Positions 41,807 to 51,087 of a DNA stretch of 60,013 nucleotides are shown here, piece by piece. The first letter of the stretch is position 1. Each line of letters opens with the position of its first letter. This stretch comes from Streptomyces solincola (GTDB lineage Bacteria; Actinomycetota; Actinomycetes; Streptomycetales; Streptomycetaceae). The translations under genes were made by a program, and so were the position numbers. The DNA is taken from assembly GCF_002982015.1 (NCBI RefSeq), contig NZ_PVLV01000099.1, positions 1 to 60,013 on the forward strand, written 5' to 3'. The notes under the pieces are model-generated. The model had not been told where the DNA came from. It saw only the letters and a program-made list of their open reading frames with translations, and did no database searches.

Positions 41807-42817
41807 ATGCGGCGCTACGGCAAGCACACCGACGAGGACGACATCCGCTCCCGCCCCAACCGGAAGGGCAACCGGCCGCGGACCAGCATCCGGCCCAAGC
41901 ACGAGGACGCCGCCGACGGCATGGTCCTCACCGTGGACCGGGGCCGGCTGACCTGCCTGGTGGACGGGCGGACCGTCACCGCGATGAAGGCCCGCGAGCT
42001 GGGCCGCAAGGCCGCCGTCGTCGGCGACCGGGTCTCCCTGGTCGGGGACCTGTCGGGGGCGAAGGACACCCTGGCGCGGATCGTGCGGATCGGTGAGCGG
42101 GCCTCGGTGCTGCGCCGCACCGCGGACGACGACGACCCCTACGAGCGGGTGGTCGTCGCCAACGCCGACCAGTTGGCGGTGGTGACCGCGCTGGCCGACC
42201 CCGAGCCGCGGCCGCGGATGATCGACCGCTGCCTGGTGGCGGCGTACGACGGCGGCCTGGAGCCGCTGCTGGTGCTCACCAAGTCCGACCTGGCCTCGCC
42301 CAAGGAGCTGCTGGAGCTGTACGGGGCGCTGGACATCCCGTTCGTCGTGACCAGCCGCGAGGAGCTGTACGAGGGGGACGGCGCGGACCGGGTGCGCGAG
42401 CAGCTCTCGGGACGGACCACCGCGTTCGTCGGCCACTCGGGCGTCGGCAAGACGACCCTGGTCAACGCCCTGGTGGGCGAGGAGCGGAGGCGGGTGACCG
42501 GCCATGTCAACGCGGTCACCGGGCGCGGCCGGCACACCACCACCTCGGCGCTGGCGCTGCCGCTGGCCGGGGCGGACGGCTGGGTGATCGACACCCCGGG
42601 GGTGCGGTCCTTCGGGCTGCACCATGTGGACCCCTCCCGGGTGATCCTCGCCTTCCCCGACCTGGTGCCGGGCACCGAGGAGTGCCCTCGGGCGTGCAGC
42701 CACGACGAGCCGGACTGCGCGCTGGACGCGTACGTGGCCCAGGGGCACGCCGACCCGGCGCGGCTGGAGTCGCTGCGCCGGCTGCTGGCCACCCGGGAGC
42801 GACGCGAGGGCGACTGA
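41807..42817 (+). CDS. rsgA: Ribosome small-subunit GTPase RsgA
   Basis: A 336-aa circularly permuted GTPase that helps late 30S assembly. The OB-fold is ~40-115; the GTPase order is G4 (VLTKSDL), G5, G1 (FVGHSGVGKTTLVNAL at ~205), G2 and G3 (IDTPGVRSFGL). The zinc domain near the end has CPRACSHDEPDC. The extended N-terminus (MRRYGKHTDEDDIRSRPNRK) is basic. ATG at 41807; only 12 bp after aroA, so probably same transcript. Confidence 0.95.
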   Translation: MRRYGKHTDEDDIRSRPNRKGNRPRTSIRPKHEDAADGMVLTVDRGRLTCLVDGRTVTAMKARELGRKAAVVGDRVSLVGDLSGAKDTLARIVRIGERASVLRRTADDDDPYERVVVANADQLAVVTALADPEPRPRMIDRCLVAAYDGGLEPLLVLTKSDLASPKELLELYGALDIPFVVTSREELYEGDGADRVREQLSGRTTAFVGHSGVGKTTLVNALVGEERRRVTGHVNAVTGRGRHTTTSALALPLAGADGWVIDTPGVRSFGLHHVDPSRVILAFPDLVPGTEECPRACSHDEPDCALDAYVAQGHADPARLESLRRLLATRERREGD

Positions 42818-42904
42818 CCGCCCGCAGGTCCGCCGGGAGGCCGGTGGGCTGTGTGCATACTCGCTGCCACGACGACCGTCAGCGGGACGCGGGAGGCACG
42901 GACG

Positions 42905-43228
42905 ATGGCGTGGCTGCTGGTGATCATCGCCGGGCTGCTGGAGACCGGTTTCGCGGTCTGCCTGAAGCTGTCGCAGGGGTTCACCAGGCTGTGGCCCACG
43001 GTGGCGTTCGCGGCGTTCGCGCTGGGCAGCTTCGGGCTGCTGACGCTGTCGCTGCGCAAGCTGGACATCGGTCCGGCGTACGCGGTGTGGACCGGGATCG
43101 GCGCGGCCGGCACCGCGATCTGGGGGATGCTGTTCCTCGGCGACCTGGTCTCGGTGCTGAAGATCGTGTCCATCACGCTGGTCATCCTGGGCGTGATCGG
43201 GCTCCAGCTCCCCGGCTCGGCGCACTGA
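42905..43228 (+). CDS. Small multidrug resistance/guanidinium exporter (Gdx/SugE type)
   Basis: A 107-aa SMR protein with four membrane helices. WLLVIIAGLLETGFAVCLKL carries the essential Glu of helix 1 (residue ~14), and KLDIGPAYAVWTGIGAAGTA the proton-coupling GxG segment; the WTGIG and KxS(Q) pattern favours the Gdx/SugE branch over EmrE. The gene stands alone with 87 bp of upstream sequence; I see no guanidine riboswitch. ATG at 42905 follows a weak GGAGGC. Confidence 0.88.
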   Translation: MAWLLVIIAGLLETGFAVCLKLSQGFTRLWPTVAFAAFALGSFGLLTLSLRKLDIGPAYAVWTGIGAAGTAIWGMLFLGDLVSVLKIVSITLVILGVIGLQLPGSAH

Positions 43229-43308
43229 GGTTCCGGGTGCGGGCGCGCGGCGGTCCCTCCGCCGGACGGGTGATCGTCGGCGCGCGGTCCGGGGTTAGAG
43301 TCGAGGGC

Positions 43309-44121
43309 ATGGCCGACTACCACGATGACCTGCGTCTCGCCCATGTCCTGGCGGACGCCGCCGACGCCGCCACCATGGACCGCTTCAAGGCGCTGGACCT
43401 GAAGGTCGAGACCAAGCCGGACATGACGCCGGTGAGCGAGGCCGACCGGGCGGCCGAGGAGCTGATCCGCGGCCAGCTCCAGCGGGCCCGGCCACGGGAC
43501 TCGGTGCTGGGCGAGGAGTACGGCGAGCAGGGCACCGGCCCGCGCCGCTGGGTGATCGACCCGATCGACGGCACCAAGAACTACGTGCGCGGGGTGCCGG
43601 TGTGGGCCACCCTGATCGCGCTGACCGAGGCCGGTCCGGGCGGCTTCCAGCCGGTGGTGGGGCTGGTGTCCGCGCCGGCGCTGGGCCGCCGCTGGTGGGC
43701 GGCGAAGGGCCTGGGCGCCTACACCGGCCGCAGCCTGACCTCCGCCTCCCGCATCCACGTCTCCCAGGTGGGGAAGATGGCGGACGCCTCGTTCGCGTAC
43801 TCCTCGCTGAGCGGCTGGGAGGAGCAGGGGCGGCTCGGCGGCTTCCTGGACCTGACCCGGGCGGTCTGGCGCACCCGCGGCTACGGCGACTTCTGGCCGT
43901 ACATGATGGTCGCCGAGGGCGCGATCGACCTGGCCGCCGAGCCGGAGCTGTCGCTGTGGGACATGGCGGCGCCCGCGGTGGTGGTGCAGGAGGCGGGCGG
44001 CTCCTTCACCGGTCTGGACGGCGCCCCCGGCCCGCACAGCGGAAACGCCGCGGCCTCCAACGGCCTGCTGCACGAGGAGCTGCTCGGCTACCTGGGCCGC
44101 CGGGACCCGGCGGCCGGGTAG
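43309..44121 (+). CDS. hisN: Histidinol-phosphatase HisN (inositol monophosphatase family)
   Basis: A 270-aa Mg2+-dependent phosphatase, the actinobacterial HisN that dephosphorylates histidinol phosphate. EEYGEQGTGPRRWVIDPIDG holds the metal-binding Glu and D-x-I/D-D/G-T motif (residues ~67-88), and PELSLWDMAAPAVVVQEAGG the C-terminal metal site. TAGAGT ends 7 bases before ATG, again without a ribosome site, suggesting leaderless translation. It is not next to other his genes. Confidence 0.9.
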   Translation: MADYHDDLRLAHVLADAADAATMDRFKALDLKVETKPDMTPVSEADRAAEELIRGQLQRARPRDSVLGEEYGEQGTGPRRWVIDPIDGTKNYVRGVPVWATLIALTEAGPGGFQPVVGLVSAPALGRRWWAAKGLGAYTGRSLTSASRIHVSQVGKMADASFAYSSLSGWEEQGRLGGFLDLTRAVWRTRGYGDFWPYMMVAEGAIDLAAEPELSLWDMAAPAVVVQEAGGSFTGLDGAPGPHSGNAAASNGLLHEELLGYLGRRDPAAG

Positions 44122-44285
44122 GGCACGAGGCGCTCCCGGTGCGCGCCGGGCCGTTCGCGCCGCGCTCCCCCTTGTTGGCTCCGCCGCGGGCTGCCACTCT
44201 GAGAGGGATCCCACTTGTGAACTTGTGAACGGTTTCTCATGGCTCGATCATGCGGAGGCCGTCCACCAAGGAGGTGGTTCCATCC

Positions 44286-44714
44286 ATGCTCGTCCGTGAC
44301 GCCATGAGCCCGGTCGTGCTGACCGTCGGCCCCGCCCACTCCCTGCGCCAGGCAGCCATGCTGATGGCGGCCCGCAGGGTCGGCGCGGCCCTGGTCCTCG
44401 ACCACGACACCACCGTCCCCGGCACCAGCGGCCTCGGGATACTCACCGAACGGGACATCCTCGTCTCGGTCGGCTCCGGTCAGGACCCCGACCTGGAACC
44501 GGTCGGCGCGCACACCACCAACAACGTGGTGCTCGCCACGCCCGACTGGACCCTGGAGCAGGCCGCCGCGGCGATGGCGCACGGCGGCTTCCGCCATCTG
44601 ATCGTCGTCGACGGCGACGAACCCGCCGGCATCGTCTCGGTCCGGGACGTCATCCGCTGCTGGGCGCCCGCCCGCGCCGACGCGAACCGCCGCCCCACCG
44701 CGCTGAGCGCCTAG
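44286..44714 (+). CDS. CBS-domain pair protein
   Basis: A 142-aa protein made of two CBS motifs (MLVRDAMSPVVLTVGPAHSL to ~62, then TNNVVLATPDWTLEQAAAAM to the end) forming one Bateman domain that probably binds an adenine nucleotide. GGFRHLIVVDGDEPAGIVSV is the second motif's core. AAGGAGG lies upstream of ATG 44286 (11-base spacing). An 8-bp direct repeat ACTTGTGA-ACTTGTGA (44213-44228) lies 58 bp before the start. Partner enzyme unknown. Confidence 0.9.
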   Translation: MLVRDAMSPVVLTVGPAHSLRQAAMLMAARRVGAALVLDHDTTVPGTSGLGILTERDILVSVGSGQDPDLEPVGAHTTNNVVLATPDWTLEQAAAAMAHGGFRHLIVVDGDEPAGIVSVRDVIRCWAPARADANRRPTALSA

Positions 44715-44744
44715 GGCCCGTCCGACGAAGAGCGCCGTCCGCCC

Positions 44745-44779
44745 GGAGGGCCGGCCCCCAGCACAGGGGCCGGCCCTCC
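44745..44779 (+). terminator. Terminator after the CBS gene
   Basis: A perfect 14-bp stem (GGAGGGCCGGCCCC) with a 7-base loop, 31 bp past the stop. Confidence 0.75.
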
Positions 44780-44884
44780 CCGCCGACGGCGACCCGCTCG
44801 GCGCGTTGGACGCCGTCCAAGTCGATCAGCCATCCAAGACCACACACATTCAGACCTGGGGTGGCGTCCTGTTAGGCTGGCCTC

Positions 44885-45304
44885 ATGAGTGACCTGTTGG
44901 AACGACTGCGTGGCCGGGGCTGGCGGATGACCGCTCAGCGCCGTGTCGTGGCCGAGGTCCTCGACGGGGACCACGTACACCTGACCGCCGACGAGGTGCA
45001 CGCCCGTGCCGCCGAGCGGCTGCCCGAGATCTCCCGGGCGACCGTCTACAACACCCTGGGCGAGCTGGTGACGCTGGGCGAGGTGCTGGAGGTCTCCACC
45101 GACCGGCGCGCCAAGCGGTACGACCCCAACGCCCACCGCCCCCACCACCACCTGGTGTGCGCGGACTGCGGCGCGATCCGCGACGTGCACCCCACCGGCA
45201 ACCCGATGGCCGACCTGCCCGCCGCCGAGCGCTTCGGCTTCACCGTCTCCGGCGTCGAGGTCACCTACCGCGGCCTGTGCCCGGACTGCGCCGCGGCCGC
45301 CTAG
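44885..45304 (+). CDS. catR: Fur-family repressor, CatR/PerR-like
   Basis: A 139-aa Fur-family metalloregulator. The winged helix is ~1-82 (LRGRGWRMTAQRRVVAEVL, ISRATVYNTLGELVTLGEVL); the metal-binding half has HRPHHHLVCADCGAIRDVH and the terminal CPDC, the two CxxC knuckles of a structural zinc. By position it matches the peroxide-sensing CatR of S. coelicolor (recalled order), but Fur subtypes are hard to separate by sequence. TAGGCT ends six bases before ATG, suggesting a leaderless message. Confidence 0.8.
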   Translation: MSDLLERLRGRGWRMTAQRRVVAEVLDGDHVHLTADEVHARAAERLPEISRATVYNTLGELVTLGEVLEVSTDRRAKRYDPNAHRPHHHLVCADCGAIRDVHPTGNPMADLPAAERFGFTVSGVEVTYRGLCPDCAAAA

Positions 45305-45323
45305 CCGCGCACCATACGCAGAA

Positions 45324-45355
45324 GGGGGGCGGGCCCGATGCGGGCCCGCCCCTCC
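45324..45355. terminator. Terminator of catR
   Basis: GGGGCGGGCCCG (45326-45337) pairs with its complement at 45341-45352, a 12-bp stem with an ATG loop. Confidence 0.75.
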
Positions 45356-45388
45356 TCTTCGCGTCCGCGCCCTGCGCGTGGATACGCC

Positions 45389-45422
45389 GGAGGCCCGATC
45401 CTGTTTCCAGGACCGGGCCTCC
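45389..45422 (-). terminator. Terminator of the first initiator tRNA gene
   Basis: GGAGGCCCG and CGGGCCTCC enclose a short second stem; it begins 7 bases beyond the tRNA 3' end. Confidence 0.7.
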
Positions 45423-45429
45423 GGTTCAG

Positions 45430-45503
45430 TAGCGGGGACAGGATTTGAACCTGCGACCTCTGGGTTATGAGCCCAGCGAGCTACCGAGCTGCTCCACCCC
45501 GCG
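45430..45503 (-). tRNA. Initiator tRNA-fMet (CAT), copy 1
   Basis: 74 nt, anticodon CAT. The anticodon stem has GGG/CCC pairs (CTGGG-CTCATAA-CCCAG) and position 1 is C opposite U72, unpaired, the two hallmarks of the initiator. TTCAAAT is the T-loop; no encoded CCA. Identical to the copy at 47758-47831. Confidence 0.97.
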
Positions 45504-45569
45504 TCGGTGAACACCACCTTACGGGGCGGAGCTGACCTGTGCAAATCGATACCGGGCGGCCCGCACGGC

Positions 45570-47420
45570 TCAGGCGGTCAGCTCCTGGTGCAGCGCCTCG
45601 CTCAGCCGGGCGGCCCGCTCGGCCACCTCGGCCGGGCCCAGCTCCACCGCGCGGGCGCACCAGCGGCGCCCCTCGGCCAGCTCGCCCCGGCGGGCGGCCA
45701 GCAGCGCGAGCCGCAGCGCGGCCCGGCCGTGCCCGGCGCGGGCGGCCCGGGTCCACCACAGGCACGCCTCCCGCTCCTGGCCGTCCCGCGCCAGCAGCAG
45801 GCCCAGGTTGAACGCGCCGTTGCGGCTCCCCGCCTCGGCGGCCTCCCGGTACCAGCGGGCGGCCTGCGCGGAGTCGCCGCGCTGGGCGGCCAGCATGCCG
45901 ACCCGCACCTGGGCCCGGCGGTGCCCCTGCTCGGCGGCCCGCTCGTACCACTCCTCGCACTCGCTCTTGGGCGCCCGGGACTCCCCCAGCGCCGGACCGC
46001 CGGCCGACGGCTGGCGCGCGTCCAGCACGGTGGCCAGCCGGAACGCCGCCTCCGCGCTGCCGCCGCCGGCCGCGCACCGCAGATGGCGCTCGGCCTCCTG
46101 CTCGTCGCCGTCCCGCAGCTTGGCCATGCCGACCTGTAGGGCGGCCTCGGTGTGCCCGGCCGCCGCGGCCCGCTCGTACCAGCGCAGCGCCTGGGCGTCG
46201 TCGTCCCGGCCGGCGTGCAGGATGCCCAGGTTGAAGGCGGCGTCCACGCTGCCCGCCTCGGCGGCCTTGGAGAACCACGGCTCGGCCCCGGCCGGGTCGC
46301 CGCCCTGGAGCAGCAGGATGGCCAGCGCGTTGGCGGCCTCCCGGTGCCCGGCGTAGGCGGCCCGGCGGTACCACTGCTCGGCCTGGGCGGTGCGGTTCTG
46401 CCCGGCGGACAGCAGCCCCAGGTTGTAGGCGCCGTTGACGTCGCCGGCGTCGGTGGCGGCCCGGTACCAGCGCTCGGCCGTCTGGTGCTCGCCGCGGGCG
46501 GCGTGCAGCGCGCCCAGCGCGTTGGCGGCGTTGCCGTCGCCGTCCTGGGCGGCGCGCAGCCACCACACGGCGGCGCTGTCCTCGTCGCCGGCGTCGCGCA
46601 GCAGGAAGCCGAGCGCGCAGGCGGCCCGCGCCTCGCCGTCCTTGGCGGAGGTCAGGTACCAGCGGCCGGCCTCCTTCAGCTCGCCGCGGCGCTCCAGGAT
46701 CGCGCCGAGGTGCAGGGCGGCCCGGCGGTGTCCGCGGGCGGCGGCCTGGCGGTACCACAGCTCGGCCTGCTCGCCGCCCTGGCCGACCTCGGCGCCCTCC
46801 GCGCCGGGCCGCTCGGCCGCCGCCCGGTCCAGGGCGCGGGCCAGCTTGTAGGCGGCCTCGCGGTGGCCCTGCTCGGCGGCGGCCCGCAGCCACCGCTCGG
46901 CGCCCGCGTCACTGCGGTGCTCCAGCAGGTCGGCCAGCGCGTACGCGCCGAGGGCGTGGCCCTGCTCGGCGGACTGGCGCAGCCAGTACTCGGCGGCCGG
47001 CTCGTCGCCGCGCTCGCGGTGGTGCCGGCCCAGGGCGTGCGCGGCGGCCGCGGAGCCGGCCACGGCGGCCACCCGCCACCAGCCGGCGGCCTCGTCGGTG
47101 TAGCCGCGCTGGTGCAGCAGGACGCCCAGGTTGTTGGCGGCGGCGCGGTCGCCGTCGGCGGTGGCGCCGCGCAGATAGGGCTCGGCGCCGTCCAGGTCTC
47201 CTCGGCGCAGCAGCATCGCGCCGAGCACGCTCATCGCGGCGGTGTCGCCGCTGTCGGCGGCGCGGCGGTGGCCGGCCTCGGCCTCGACGGCGGCCTCGGC
47301 CGCCTCCAGGGTGGCGGCGTCCATGGCGGCGTCACCGGTCGCATCTGCGGCGCTACCGGCCTGCCTCTGCACAAAACGCCCTGTCTCCAACAGAGTTGCC
47401 CTGTCCCCCATAATTCCCAT
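45570..47420 (-). CDS. SEL1-like repeat protein
   Basis: A 616-aa soluble protein built almost entirely of SEL1/TPR-type units of ~36 residues (about 14 repeats, e.g. AAAHALGRHHRERGDEPAAEYWLRQSAEQGH and later ones with AALHLGAILERRGELKEAGRWY). The first ~50 residues are polar. A short Pro/Ser insertion near residue 490 breaks the repeats. No signal peptide or membrane segment, so a cytoplasmic scaffold role is inferred. ATG at 47420; 47411 is an alternative, and neither has a good ribosome site. It lies between two initiator tRNA genes on the same strand. Confidence 0.9.
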   Translation of the reverse strand: MGIMGDRATLLETGRFVQRQAGSAADATGDAAMDAATLEAAEAAVEAEAGHRRAADSGDTAAMSVLGAMLLRRGDLDGAEPYLRGATADGDRAAANNLGVLLHQRGYTDEAAGWWRVAAVAGSAAAAHALGRHHRERGDEPAAEYWLRQSAEQGHALGAYALADLLEHRSDAGAERWLRAAAEQGHREAAYKLARALDRAAAERPGAEGAEVGQGGEQAELWYRQAAARGHRRAALHLGAILERRGELKEAGRWYLTSAKDGEARAACALGFLLRDAGDEDSAAVWWLRAAQDGDGNAANALGALHAARGEHQTAERWYRAATDAGDVNGAYNLGLLSAGQNRTAQAEQWYRRAAYAGHREAANALAILLLQGGDPAGAEPWFSKAAEAGSVDAAFNLGILHAGRDDDAQALRWYERAAAAGHTEAALQVGMAKLRDGDEQEAERHLRCAAGGGSAEAAFRLATVLDARQPSAGGPALGESRAPKSECEEWYERAAEQGHRRAQVRVGMLAAQRGDSAQAARWYREAAEAGSRNGAFNLGLLLARDGQEREACLWWTRAARAGHGRAALRLALLAARRGELAEGRRWCARAVELGPAEVAERAARLSEALHQELTA

Positions 47421-47757
47421 CGTCGCACCGTCCGCTACCCGCGTACACCTGGTATACCGCAGCCAGAGAGGTCACTTCAGCGTTTTGTCGACATGCCCAC
47501 ACAGAGACAAGTCAAACACGCGGCGGGTCAACTCCCTCCAGCAGGCTGGATCTTCGCACCCCGCACTGACAACGCCTGCCCCGTGAACGGCGGATGTCCC
47601 GTCCGAGTGTCCGTGAAGCGGGCCGTGTTGACACCGGCGGCTCGCCTGGACCGCGGCTAGCACGCGCATGCGACGGATCCGGCCGGGCCGCGGTCGGCCG
47701 CGTCCGGACATGACGAGGGCCCGGATCCCTGTAAGGATCCGGGCCCTCGTCTTTCAG
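47421..47757. other. Region between the SEL1 gene and the second tRNA
   Basis: 337 bp without a gene. It must carry the SEL1 promoter (AT-rich near 47430-47500) and it holds the tRNA terminator at 47714-47749. Confidence 0.5.
47714..47749 (-). terminator. Terminator of the second initiator tRNA gene
   Basis: A perfect 15-bp stem CGAGGGCCCGGATCC with a 6-base loop, 8 bases beyond the tRNA 3' end. Confidence 0.8.
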
Positions 47758-47831
47758 TAGCGGGGACAGGATTTGAACCTGCGACCTCTGGGTTATGAGC
47801 CCAGCGAGCTACCGAGCTGCTCCACCCCGCG
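47758..47831 (-). tRNA. Initiator tRNA-fMet (CAT), copy 2
   Basis: 74 nt, identical in every base to copy 1, same strand, with its own terminator. Same C1/U72 mismatch and GGG/CCC anticodon stem. Confidence 0.97.
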
Positions 47832-47885
47832 CCGTTGTGTTCACAACCCTAACACGACCGGGTGAGGGGCGATGACCACGGTGGC

Positions 47886-47919
47886 GGCGGACCGGGTGCA
47901 CCCACGCACCCGGCCCGCC
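47886..47919 (-). terminator. Terminator of the UPF0182 gene
   Basis: GGCGGACCGGGTGC against GCACCCGGCCCGCC, 13 pairs with one A/C mismatch and a short loop, just past the stop at 47927. Confidence 0.7.
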
Positions 47920-47926
47920 GCGACGC

Positions 47927-50900
47927 TCAGTCCCCGGCCGGCTTGTCGCCCGCCGCGGGCTTCTCCCCGGCAGCGGGTTTGTCGCCCGCCGCAGGCTTGT
48001 CTCCTGCCGCCGGCTTGTCGCCGGTCGCCGGGGTCTCCGCCTTGAGGCGGGCGTCCGCCTCGGCGGCCCGGCGCAGCGCGTCGGCCAGGGCGTCCTGGGA
48101 CTTGCCGTACGCCGTCCAGTCCTGCTTGGCCAGCGCCGCCTCGCCGTCGTCGTACGCCTTCTGGGCGTCCGCGATGGCCTTCTGCAACGCGGCCTGCGCG
48201 TTGGCCGGCGGCTGCTCGGTGTCACCGGGCGGCTGGGTCGGCGGTGTCTGGCCGTCCACCCCGAACACGCCGTTCAGACCGGCCGCGAGGGTGTCCTCGA
48301 ACACGGTGGTGTCCTTGGTGGTGTCGCCCTTGGGCTGGTCGGCGTCCACGTACGACACCGCCACCTTCTTCAGCAGCGGGTAGAGCGCGTTGCGCCCCTG
48401 CGCGTACACCGGCTCGACGTAGAGGAAACCGCCGTCGAGCGGCACGGTGAGCAGGTTGCCGTACTGGATGTCGGAGTCGGCGCCTCTGAGGTCGCGGACG
48501 AACTGCGCGACCGACGGGAGGGAGTTGAGCTTGGACTGCACCTGGGCTGGGCCCGGCACGTCCGAGGTGACTCTCAGCAGCCTGATCTTGCCGTAGTCCT
48601 TGCTGCCGGCGTCGGCGTCCACGCTCATGAACGCGCCCAGGTTGGGCCGCCCGCTGGGGGTGAACGTCGTGGTCAGCGAGAACTGCTGCTTGTCCTGGCC
48701 GGGCATCTTCAGGCTCAGGTAGTACGGCGGGACCGCGTTGCCGTCCTTGTTGGTCGGGTCGTCCGGCACCTGCCAGGCGTCCGAGCCGGTGTAGAACTGC
48801 GCCGGGTTCTGGATGTGATAGCGGGTGAGCAGCTCGCGCTGGACCTTGAACATGTCCTGCGGGTAGCGCAGGTGCTCCTTGAGGTCGTCGCCGATGGCGC
48901 TCTTGGGCTCCACGGTGCCGGGGAACGCCTTCATCCAGGTCTTCAGGACCGGGTCCTGGGTGTCCCACTGGTACAGCTTCACCGTGCCGTTCTCGGCGTC
49001 CACGGTGGCCTTGACCGAGTTGCGGATGTAGTTGACCTGGTTCTGCTGGGCGATCACCGCGCGGGTCTGGTTGTTGCTGGTCAGCGAGTCCGCGGTGGTG
49101 TCGCCGAGGGTGGTGCGCGAGGCGTACGGGTAGCCGTTGGTGGTGGTGTAGGCGTCCACGATCCACTGGATGCGCCCGTCGACGACCGCCGGGTAGGCGT
49201 CGCCGTCGATGGTCAGCCAGGGGGCGACCGCCTCCACGCGCTGCTTGGGCGTGCGGTTGTACAGGATCCGCGAGCCGTCGCCGATGGCCCCGGAGTACAG
49301 GATCTGCGGCTCGTTGAAGGCCACCGCGTAGGCGGCGCGGTTGAACCCGTTGGACAGGTCCACCCCGCTCTTGCCCTGGTAGCTGGTGGTCTTCTCGCCC
49401 TCGCCGCCGCTGGCGTCGTAGTCCAGCTCCTTCTGCGGGCCGCCGACGATCGAGTACTGCTCGGTCTTCTCGCCGTAGTAGATCCGCTGCTCGTAGCGGG
49501 GCAGGTCACCGCTGCTGGGCAGGCCGGACTCGGTGAAGACCGGCGAGCCGTTGGCGTCCACCGAGGTGCCGGCGGCGGCGATCGCGCCGTATCCGTGGGT
49601 GTAGGTGAAGTGGTCGTTGATCCAGTTCCGCTTCGGGATGCCGCGGATGTTCAGCTCGCGCAGACCGATGACGGTGTCCTTGCCCTCGTACCGGTCGACG
49701 TCGAGGGTGGCGGGGAACTGGTAGTACTTCCGCCGCTGCTCCAACTGCTGGAACGTGGGCGAGACGATGTTGGGGTCGAGCAGCCGGTAGCTGGCGGCGG
49801 AGTCGGAGTTGGCCCGCAGGACGCTCTTGTCCTTGACGGTGGACTTGCCGCTGTAGTTCTCCGCCTTGGTGTCGGCGATGTCGTACGCCTCGCGGGTCGC
49901 CGCGATGTTCTTGGCGATGTACGGGGCTTCCTTGGCCTGCTCGTTCGGCTGGACCTGGAACTTCTGCACGATCGCCGGGTACAGGCCGCCGATGAGGACG
50001 GCGGAGAGCACCATCAGGCCGAAGCCGATCACCGGGAGCTGCCAGGTGCGCCGCCACAGGGTGGCGAAGAAGAGCACCGCGCAGATGACGGCGATGCAGA
50101 ACAGGATGGTCTTCGCCGGCAGGTAGGCGTTGGCGTCGACGTACCGCAGTCCGGTCCAGTTCCCGGTGGCCTTGAAGTCGGAGGACTTCACCGCCAGGCC
50201 GTAGCGGTCCAGCCAGTAGGCGACGGCCTTGAGCGCCACGAACACGCCGAGCAGCACCGACAGGTGCCCGGTGGCGGCGCCGGTGGCGCGCGCGCCGGGG
50301 CTGGTGACGCGCAGCCCGCCGTACAGGTAGTGCGTGAGCGCGGCGGCGACCAGCGCCAGCACGGCGGCCGCGAAGCCGAAGCCGAGCAGGAAGCGGTACC
50401 AGGGCAGGTCGAAGGCGTAGAACGCCACGTCCAGGCCGAACTGCGGGTCCTTCTGCCCGAAGGGCACGCCGTTGACCCACATCAGCCAGGTGCGCCACTG
50501 GCCGGAGGCGGAGGCTCCGGCGATCAGCCCGACCAGCGCGGTGATCGCCAGCAGCACCCACTTGCGGTAGGGGGCCAGGCCCATGCGGTACCGGTCCAGG
50601 CTCTGCTGCTCCAGCGACATGGCGCTGAGCGGCGGGCGCAGCCGGTAGGCCAGCCACATGTTGAGGCCGACGGCGAGCGCCATCAGCAGCCCGAAGACCG
50701 CGAACAGGCCGATCTTGGTGAGCAGGGTGGTGGTGAAGACGGAGGAGTAGTCCACCGAGCGGTACCACAGCCAGTCCGTCCAGAACCCGGCGAACATGAC
50801 GAAGAGCATGGCCAGCACGGCCAGCACCCCCAGCGTCATGAGCAGGGTACGGGCCCGCCGGGACGGCCGGCCGACTCTCATCCGTGGCCCGGTCGGGCCT

Positions 50901-50929
50901 CCGCCGCGGTCCGGCATCTGGAAAGCCAA
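47927..50929 (-). CDS. UPF0182 family membrane protein
   Basis: A 1000-aa protein. Seven hydrophobic segments occupy ~30-345 ([41 protein letters not shown] and others), followed by a large extracytoplasmic region ([37 protein letters not shown]). The C-terminal ~110 residues are an Ala-rich helical stretch and a degenerate pentapeptide repeat, AAGDKP five times. Conserved in actinobacteria, function unknown. TTG at 50929 is chosen: GAGGGG is 6 bases upstream and [10 protein letters not shown] is the family's common start; ATG at 50917 is the alternative. Confidence 0.93.
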   Translation of the reverse strand: MAFQMPDRGGGPTGPRMRVGRPSRRARTLLMTLGVLAVLAMLFVMFAGFWTDWLWYRSVDYSSVFTTTLLTKIGLFAVFGLLMALAVGLNMWLAYRLRPPLSAMSLEQQSLDRYRMGLAPYRKWVLLAITALVGLIAGASASGQWRTWLMWVNGVPFGQKDPQFGLDVAFYAFDLPWYRFLLGFGFAAAVLALVAAALTHYLYGGLRVTSPGARATGAATGHLSVLLGVFVALKAVAYWLDRYGLAVKSSDFKATGNWTGLRYVDANAYLPAKTILFCIAVICAVLFFATLWRRTWQLPVIGFGLMVLSAVLIGGLYPAIVQKFQVQPNEQAKEAPYIAKNIAATREAYDIADTKAENYSGKSTVKDKSVLRANSDSAASYRLLDPNIVSPTFQQLEQRRKYYQFPATLDVDRYEGKDTVIGLRELNIRGIPKRNWINDHFTYTHGYGAIAAAGTSVDANGSPVFTESGLPSSGDLPRYEQRIYYGEKTEQYSIVGGPQKELDYDASGGEGEKTTSYQGKSGVDLSNGFNRAAYAVAFNEPQILYSGAIGDGSRILYNRTPKQRVEAVAPWLTIDGDAYPAVVDGRIQWIVDAYTTTNGYPYASRTTLGDTTADSLTSNNQTRAVIAQQNQVNYIRNSVKATVDAENGTVKLYQWDTQDPVLKTWMKAFPGTVEPKSAIGDDLKEHLRYPQDMFKVQRELLTRYHIQNPAQFYTGSDAWQVPDDPTNKDGNAVPPYYLSLKMPGQDKQQFSLTTTFTPSGRPNLGAFMSVDADAGSKDYGKIRLLRVTSDVPGPAQVQSKLNSLPSVAQFVRDLRGADSDIQYGNLLTVPLDGGFLYVEPVYAQGRNALYPLLKKVAVSYVDADQPKGDTTKDTTVFEDTLAAGLNGVFGVDGQTPPTQPPGDTEQPPANAQAALQKAIADAQKAYDDGEAALAKQDWTAYGKSQDALADALRRAAEADARLKAETPATGDKPAAGDKPAAGDKPAAGEKPAAGDKPAGD

Positions 50930-51087
50930 CGTGCGCCCCTCGAGTTCGCGATCGTGTTCTGGAAGCTGCTGTGCCGTCTGCGGCGACGGCTTCGTACGGG
51001 CCCAGCGATGGTAGAGCCCACTGATGCAACTTACTGAGGCTTTACCTAGTTCCCGCATCCGGGGCGGAAGGAGGCAGGATATTGACC

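Noticed and set aside
42818..42904. Guanidine riboswitch before the SMR gene
   Set aside because: No ykkC or mini-ykkC core; only loose hairpins with an ACGA loop that do not fit the tandem stem pattern.
40394..43225. 943-codon minus-strand open frame over aroA and rsgA
   Set aside because: Its residue composition (His, Arg, Gln, Gly) is the reverse-complement shadow of two well-recognised genes.
45430..45503. Elongator tRNA-Met or tRNA-Ile2
   Set aside because: The C1/U72 mismatch and the three G-C pairs of the anticodon stem identify the initiator.
47444..47460. DasR site near the SEL1 gene
   Set aside because: TGGTATACC has half-sites too close together for the DasR consensus.
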